The position numbers and the translations under genes are program-made. Shown here in pieces: positions 60,944-64,000 of a DNA stretch of 64,000 nt. Position 1 is the first letter of the stretch. Each line of letters starts with the position of its first letter. The notes below the pieces were generated by a model that saw only the letters and a list, made by a program, of their open reading frames with translations, made no database searches and was not told the origin of the DNA. Source of the DNA: Nocardia sp. NRRL S-836 (lineage in GTDB: Bacteria; Actinomycetota; Actinomycetes; Mycobacteriales; Pseudonocardiaceae); contig NZ_LGDY01000138.1 of assembly GCF_001279525.1 (NCBI RefSeq), positions 124,001 to 188,000 of the forward strand, given 5' to 3'.

Positions 60944-63492
60944 CAGCCCTGGCCGAAGAGTGCGCGCAGCCCACCCCGCCCGGTCACGCCCACTGCCGCG
61001 TACGTCGTGTGCAGGTGGTTGTCGACCGTGCGCTTGGCGATGGCGAGGCGGTCGGCGATCTCCGCGTTCGTCAGTCCCGCCACGGCCAGCCGCGCGATCT
61101 CCAGCTGGCGCGGCGTCAGCGCGACGAGCGTGCTCGTCACCACCAGGCCCGGCGTGGTCGCGCCGTCGAACGACTCGGCGAGCGCGGAAGCCTGCCGTTC
61201 CAGCCGGTCCGCCTCACGGGGCCGGTCGTGCAGCCGGGACAGCCGGCTCGCCTCCGCGAGTGCTTCGGCAGCGAACAACGTGACACCGCACGCCAGGAAC
61301 GCCGTCGCCACCTCCTCCAGTCCCGCCGGGTCACGCAACGCGCGCGCCTGCGCGTGAGAGGCATACGCGGTCGTGAGAGGGTCTTTCCGCGACTTCGCCA
61401 GCTCCAGCAAACGGGGTGAGGTGTCGGCACCGAAGCGTGCGGCGTCGTGCAACGACGCGACTTCCTCGGAGTGCGCGCCGTGGGCCCGTGCGGCGGCGGC
61501 GTTGCTCAACGCGGCTTGCATGGCCTCGTTGACCCGCCCCGCACCCGCGAGCACCCACGACCGTGCGGCACCGACGGCGAGCCGCGCGATCCGCCACGGG
61601 GGCCGCAACCCGGCCTCGGCCCGCGCCAGCACCCGTTCCGCACGGTCGGTCTGCCCCAGCAACGCGGCCCCCGCGGCGAACTCGGCCAGCAGCAGGACGT
61701 CCCACAGCATCGGCAGCACGTTCGACTCGGGAATGCCCTCCGTGGTGATCCGCACGGCCGCCGCGGCCCGTCCACGCAGGCGCGCGCTCTGGCTCAGCAC
61801 CACCCGAGGCGGCACCTGGGTGGCCGGCCAGCGGTCCTCCTCGATCAGCTGCGCCAGTGCCCGCGCGGCTCGTTCCTCGGCGGTAGCGAGGTCTCCGGAG
61901 CGCAGGACGCTCTCGTCGCGCACCCCGTTCGCGGCGTGCACCAGAGACGGGAACTGTCCTGCCGCCGCGACGACCGCCTCGTGGTCGGCCTCGACCCGCG
62001 CGACCGCCTCGGCGTAGCGGCCGCTGAACCGGTCGGCGAACGCCAGCACCAGCCGTCCCGCGACCGCCGCCCAGCCCCCCTCGGCGGCCAGCAGCTCCCC
62101 GCCCAGCCGCGCGACCCGCACCGGCGCCGCCTGCACCGCGAACGCCAGGCCGACGAACAGGGCCGCGTGCTCCAGCTCGACCGGCAGGTCCGCCACGGTC
62201 ACCTCGTCGATGACAGCGATAGCGGCCTCTTCGTCACCAAGGCCGAAGAACAGGTTGAACGCGCGCGTACAGCCGATCTGCACCAACGACGCCATGTCGC
62301 CGCCCGCCGCCATCGTCGCGGCGAGCACTTCCTCTGCCTGTGCGCACTGACGCCGGTACATCAGCACAAGACCGAGCACGAGCCCTGCCCGCCCCTGCGC
62401 GCCACGGGTCGTAGCGGCCCGCGCAAGCCGTTCCGCCAGCTCCCAGTCCTGCGCGGCGAGCGCCTGCTCGGCCGCCCGCGCGAGCACGTCCGGTGACTCC
62501 GCCGTGCCGCTGTCGAGTCGCCAGGTGGCGATCCGCACGGCGTCACCGGGCCGTGCCGCGCCACCGGCTTCGAGCCGGTCGGCCAACGCCCGGCGGTGCG
62601 CTCTCGCGCGCAACGTCGGACAGGTCGCTCGCAGCCGTGCGCTGTACAGCGGATGGGCAACGCGCGCACGCCCGTCGTCTCCCACCCGCACGAACCCCAT
62701 GTCCACGAGGTCCTCCGGCGGCGGCATCAGCTCCGGTTCGAGCGGTTCGCCGTACGCCAGCAGCTCCAACGCCCGGCGCTGCGCCTCGGTGAGCCGCCCG
62801 AGGGTGAGGTCGACGAGCTCGGCGAGCCGTCCGGACAGCTCCGGCGGCCCGCCCCAGTGCCAGCCGCCCTCGCGGCCGGTGAGCGCGCCCGAGTGCCGCC
62901 CCGCCGCGACGAGCTCCCTGAGGTACAACGGGTTGCCCTGGCTGTTCGCCCACACCAGGCGCCGCGTCGAGGCGTCGGCCGGCCCGCCCAGCGCGGTCGC
63001 GAGCAACGTGTCCGCGTGCTCCCGGTCGAGCGCGTCGACGGCGACGACCGTCAGCCCCTCCAGCTCCCAGCCCGGCCGTGCCGTGCAGATCACGCGCGTC
63101 AGCCCGTGGCGCACGACGTGCTGCAACACCGACAACGACGTGTCGTCGAGCAGATGCGCGTCATCGATCGACAACACCCGGCGCCCGCCGCCCGCGAGGT
63201 GGTCGGCCGCGGAGCGGATCGACGCCGCGGGCACCACACCGGGACCGGCCGGGCCCGCGGGCAGGTCGGCTGGCACGTGCGCGGCGAGGGCCCCGAGCGG
63301 AATCCGCGAGGTGGCGACCGTGGCGTAGCACCGCGCCACGGGCAGCGGCGTGGCGGCGAGGACCTCCGCCGCCAGGCGCGTCTTGCCAACCCCGGGAGGC
63401 CCCGACAGCAGCACCGCGCCGTCCACGGCCAGCGCCCGCGCCGCCGCCCGCAGCTCGCCCTCGCGCCCGACCAGGGGCAACTGATCGCTCAC
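60943..63492 (-). CDS. LAL-type (large ATP-binding LuxR) transcriptional regulator 1
   Basis: 849 residues from GTG 63492. The architecture is that of the following gene and the two align throughout: Walker A GPPGVGKTRLA (about 32-42), Walker B RRVLSIDDAHLLDD, NSQGNPLYLRELVAAGRHSG matching the paralogue's AGSAGNPLYLGELVLSGHAA, and C-terminal LTPRQLEIARLAVAGLTNAE and RLAIAKRTVDNHLH of the LuxR domain. Translationally coupled to its paralogue. It lies 106 bases from a divergent secreted lectin gene, a possible target. Confidence 0.9.
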   Translation of the reverse strand: MSDQLPLVGREGELRAAARALAVDGAVLLSGPPGVGKTRLAAEVLAATPLPVARCYATVATSRIPLGALAAHVPADLPAGPAGPGVVPAASIRSAADHLAGGGRRVLSIDDAHLLDDTSLSVLQHVVRHGLTRVICTARPGWELEGLTVVAVDALDREHADTLLATALGGPADASTRRLVWANSQGNPLYLRELVAAGRHSGALTGREGGWHWGGPPELSGRLAELVDLTLGRLTEAQRRALELLAYGEPLEPELMPPPEDLVDMGFVRVGDDGRARVAHPLYSARLRATCPTLRARAHRRALADRLEAGGAARPGDAVRIATWRLDSGTAESPDVLARAAEQALAAQDWELAERLARAATTRGAQGRAGLVLGLVLMYRRQCAQAEEVLAATMAAGGDMASLVQIGCTRAFNLFFGLGDEEAAIAVIDEVTVADLPVELEHAALFVGLAFAVQAAPVRVARLGGELLAAEGGWAAVAGRLVLAFADRFSGRYAEAVARVEADHEAVVAAAGQFPSLVHAANGVRDESVLRSGDLATAEERAARALAQLIEEDRWPATQVPPRVVLSQSARLRGRAAAAVRITTEGIPESNVLPMLWDVLLLAEFAAGAALLGQTDRAERVLARAEAGLRPPWRIARLAVGAARSWVLAGAGRVNEAMQAALSNAAAARAHGAHSEEVASLHDAARFGADTSPRLLELAKSRKDPLTTAYASHAQARALRDPAGLEEVATAFLACGVTLFAAEALAEASRLSRLHDRPREADRLERQASALAESFDGATTPGLVVTSTLVALTPRQLEIARLAVAGLTNAEIADRLAIAKRTVDNHLHTTYAAVGVTGRGGLRALFGQG

Positions 63493-63598
63493 AGCTGGTA
63501 AGTGCTCGGTTCCGCTCCGCAGATACCGGAACGACCGGGCGTGCGGCGAATTTCGCCCAACGGTGTATCAAGCCGGGCACGGCGAGCGTCGGGACCGC

Positions 63599-64000
63599 AT
63601 GACACTCCTCAAGCCCATGACGACCAAGCGCGGTGCAGCGGTGCTCGCGGCGCTCACCCTCGTGGCGGGCGGGATCCTCGCGACCACGACCGCCTCGGCG
63701 GGGGCCGCCCCGACCACGTTCCAGGTCACCTCGCGCTACAACGGCCGCTGCCTGACCGCCGCCACCGGCCAGAACGGCGCCGGCGTGCTCATGGTCGACT
63801 GCCGCAACGCCGCGACCCAGCTCTGGTACTGGGACAGCCTCAGGCTGCGCAACCACGACGGCGGCAGATGCCTCACCGCCGCCTGGGGCAACCTCGACAA
63901 CGGCGCCCAGCTGCAGCTGTACGACTGCCAGCCGGACAGCCCCGCCGGCCAGCTCTTCTACCGGCCGGCGTCACGGCCGGAGGAGGTCGGGCGCATCCGC
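63599..64000 (+). CDS. Secreted protein with ricin-type beta-trefoil domain (3' end outside window)
   Basis: The ATG at 63599 opens a frame without a stop up to base 64000 (134 codons). A Sec signal peptide (GAAVLAALTLVAGGILATTT, cleavage near ASA-GA) is followed by a ricin B-like domain: FQVTSRYNGRCLTAATGQNG, then VDCRNAATQLWYW (QxW motif), RNHDGGRCLTAAWGNLDNG and YDCQPDSPAGQLFY. The Cys pairs and QxW repeats mark a carbohydrate-binding trefoil. An in-frame ATG at 63617 is an alternative start. Whether a catalytic domain follows cannot be seen. Divergent from the LAL pair. Confidence 0.85.
   Translation, partial: MTLLKPMTTKRGAAVLAALTLVAGGILATTTASAGAAPTTFQVTSRYNGRCLTAATGQNGAGVLMVDCRNAATQLWYWDSLRLRNHDGGRCLTAAWGNLDNGAQLQLYDCQPDSPAGQLFYRPASRPEEVGRIR

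Overview
The window is high-GC DNA (about 70% G+C, strong G/C bias at third codon positions, many GTG starts) from an actinomycete. Gene order and protein types point to Pseudonocardiales, of the Lentzea/Saccharothrix/Actinosynnema kind. Main evidence: an IdeR-type iron regulator, two group 1/2 sigma-70 factors, and a block (about 49.6-58.0 kb: sigA, ppgK, suhB, cei, DUF4193, DUF3093, dut, DUF3710, alpha/beta hydrolase, OB-fold, DUF3159) matching the mycobacterial Rv2693c-Rv2703 neighbourhood. I see no rRNA, tRNA, CRISPR array, prophage, transposase or biosynthetic megasynthase.

Layout. 0-6 kb: ideR (cut by the left edge), an SseA sulfurtransferase, a DUF3558 lipoprotein, then AcuC deacetylase followed by a GNAT/acyl-CoA-synthetase fusion, a candidate protein-acetylation switch. 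6-16.6 kb: an orphan polar-amino-acid binding lipoprotein, a GntR/UTRA regulator, a 1201-residue fusion of a cytoplasmic P-loop NTPase, one membrane helix and an extracytoplasmic binding-protein fold (the most unusual gene here), two related hypothetical genes (one with a Q/R-rich repeat), RtcB RNA ligase and a flavin monooxygenase. 16.6-17.3 kb: a chloramphenicol-phosphotransferase-like kinase beside a 60-bp repeated element.

17.3-27.1 kb is a near-complete oxidative hexuronate pathway. A sugar ABC importer (binding protein and two permeases, no ATPase) brings in substrate; uronate dehydrogenase, glucarate dehydratase, 5-keto-4-deoxyglucarate dehydratase and ketoglutarate-semialdehyde dehydrogenase would carry uronic acids to 2-oxoglutarate; an IclR regulator is divergent. 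One protein of unknown function ends the operon. 27.1-30 kb: two paralogous lipoproteins, an alpha/beta hydrolase, and about 1 kb of repeat-rich DNA without a clear gene.

30-43.5 kb is mostly housekeeping: class I fumarase, SigB with a SigH/SigR-type promoter match, D-aminoacyl-tRNA deacylase with a methyltransferase, PucR regulator, DUF3099, pseudouridine kinase and glycosidase, DUF3039, a BrkB/YihY membrane protein, a DEAD/DEAH helicase, and a methyltransferase/TetR pair sharing a double palindromic operator. 43.5-48.3 kb is a xylose-type ABC transporter with a ROK regulator. After the conserved sigA-dut-DUF3159 block come two overlapping paralogous giant LuxR (LAL) regulators and, at the right edge, a secreted ricin-type lectin-domain protein that runs out of the window.

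Many genes appear to be leaderless: a TANNNT -10 box lies 6-8 bases before the start codon of acuC, rtcB, the CPT-like kinase, pucR, DUF3039, the TetR-linked methyltransferase, DUF3093 and dut. Starts given here use that pattern, Shine-Dalgarno sequences, or stop/start overlaps where available.
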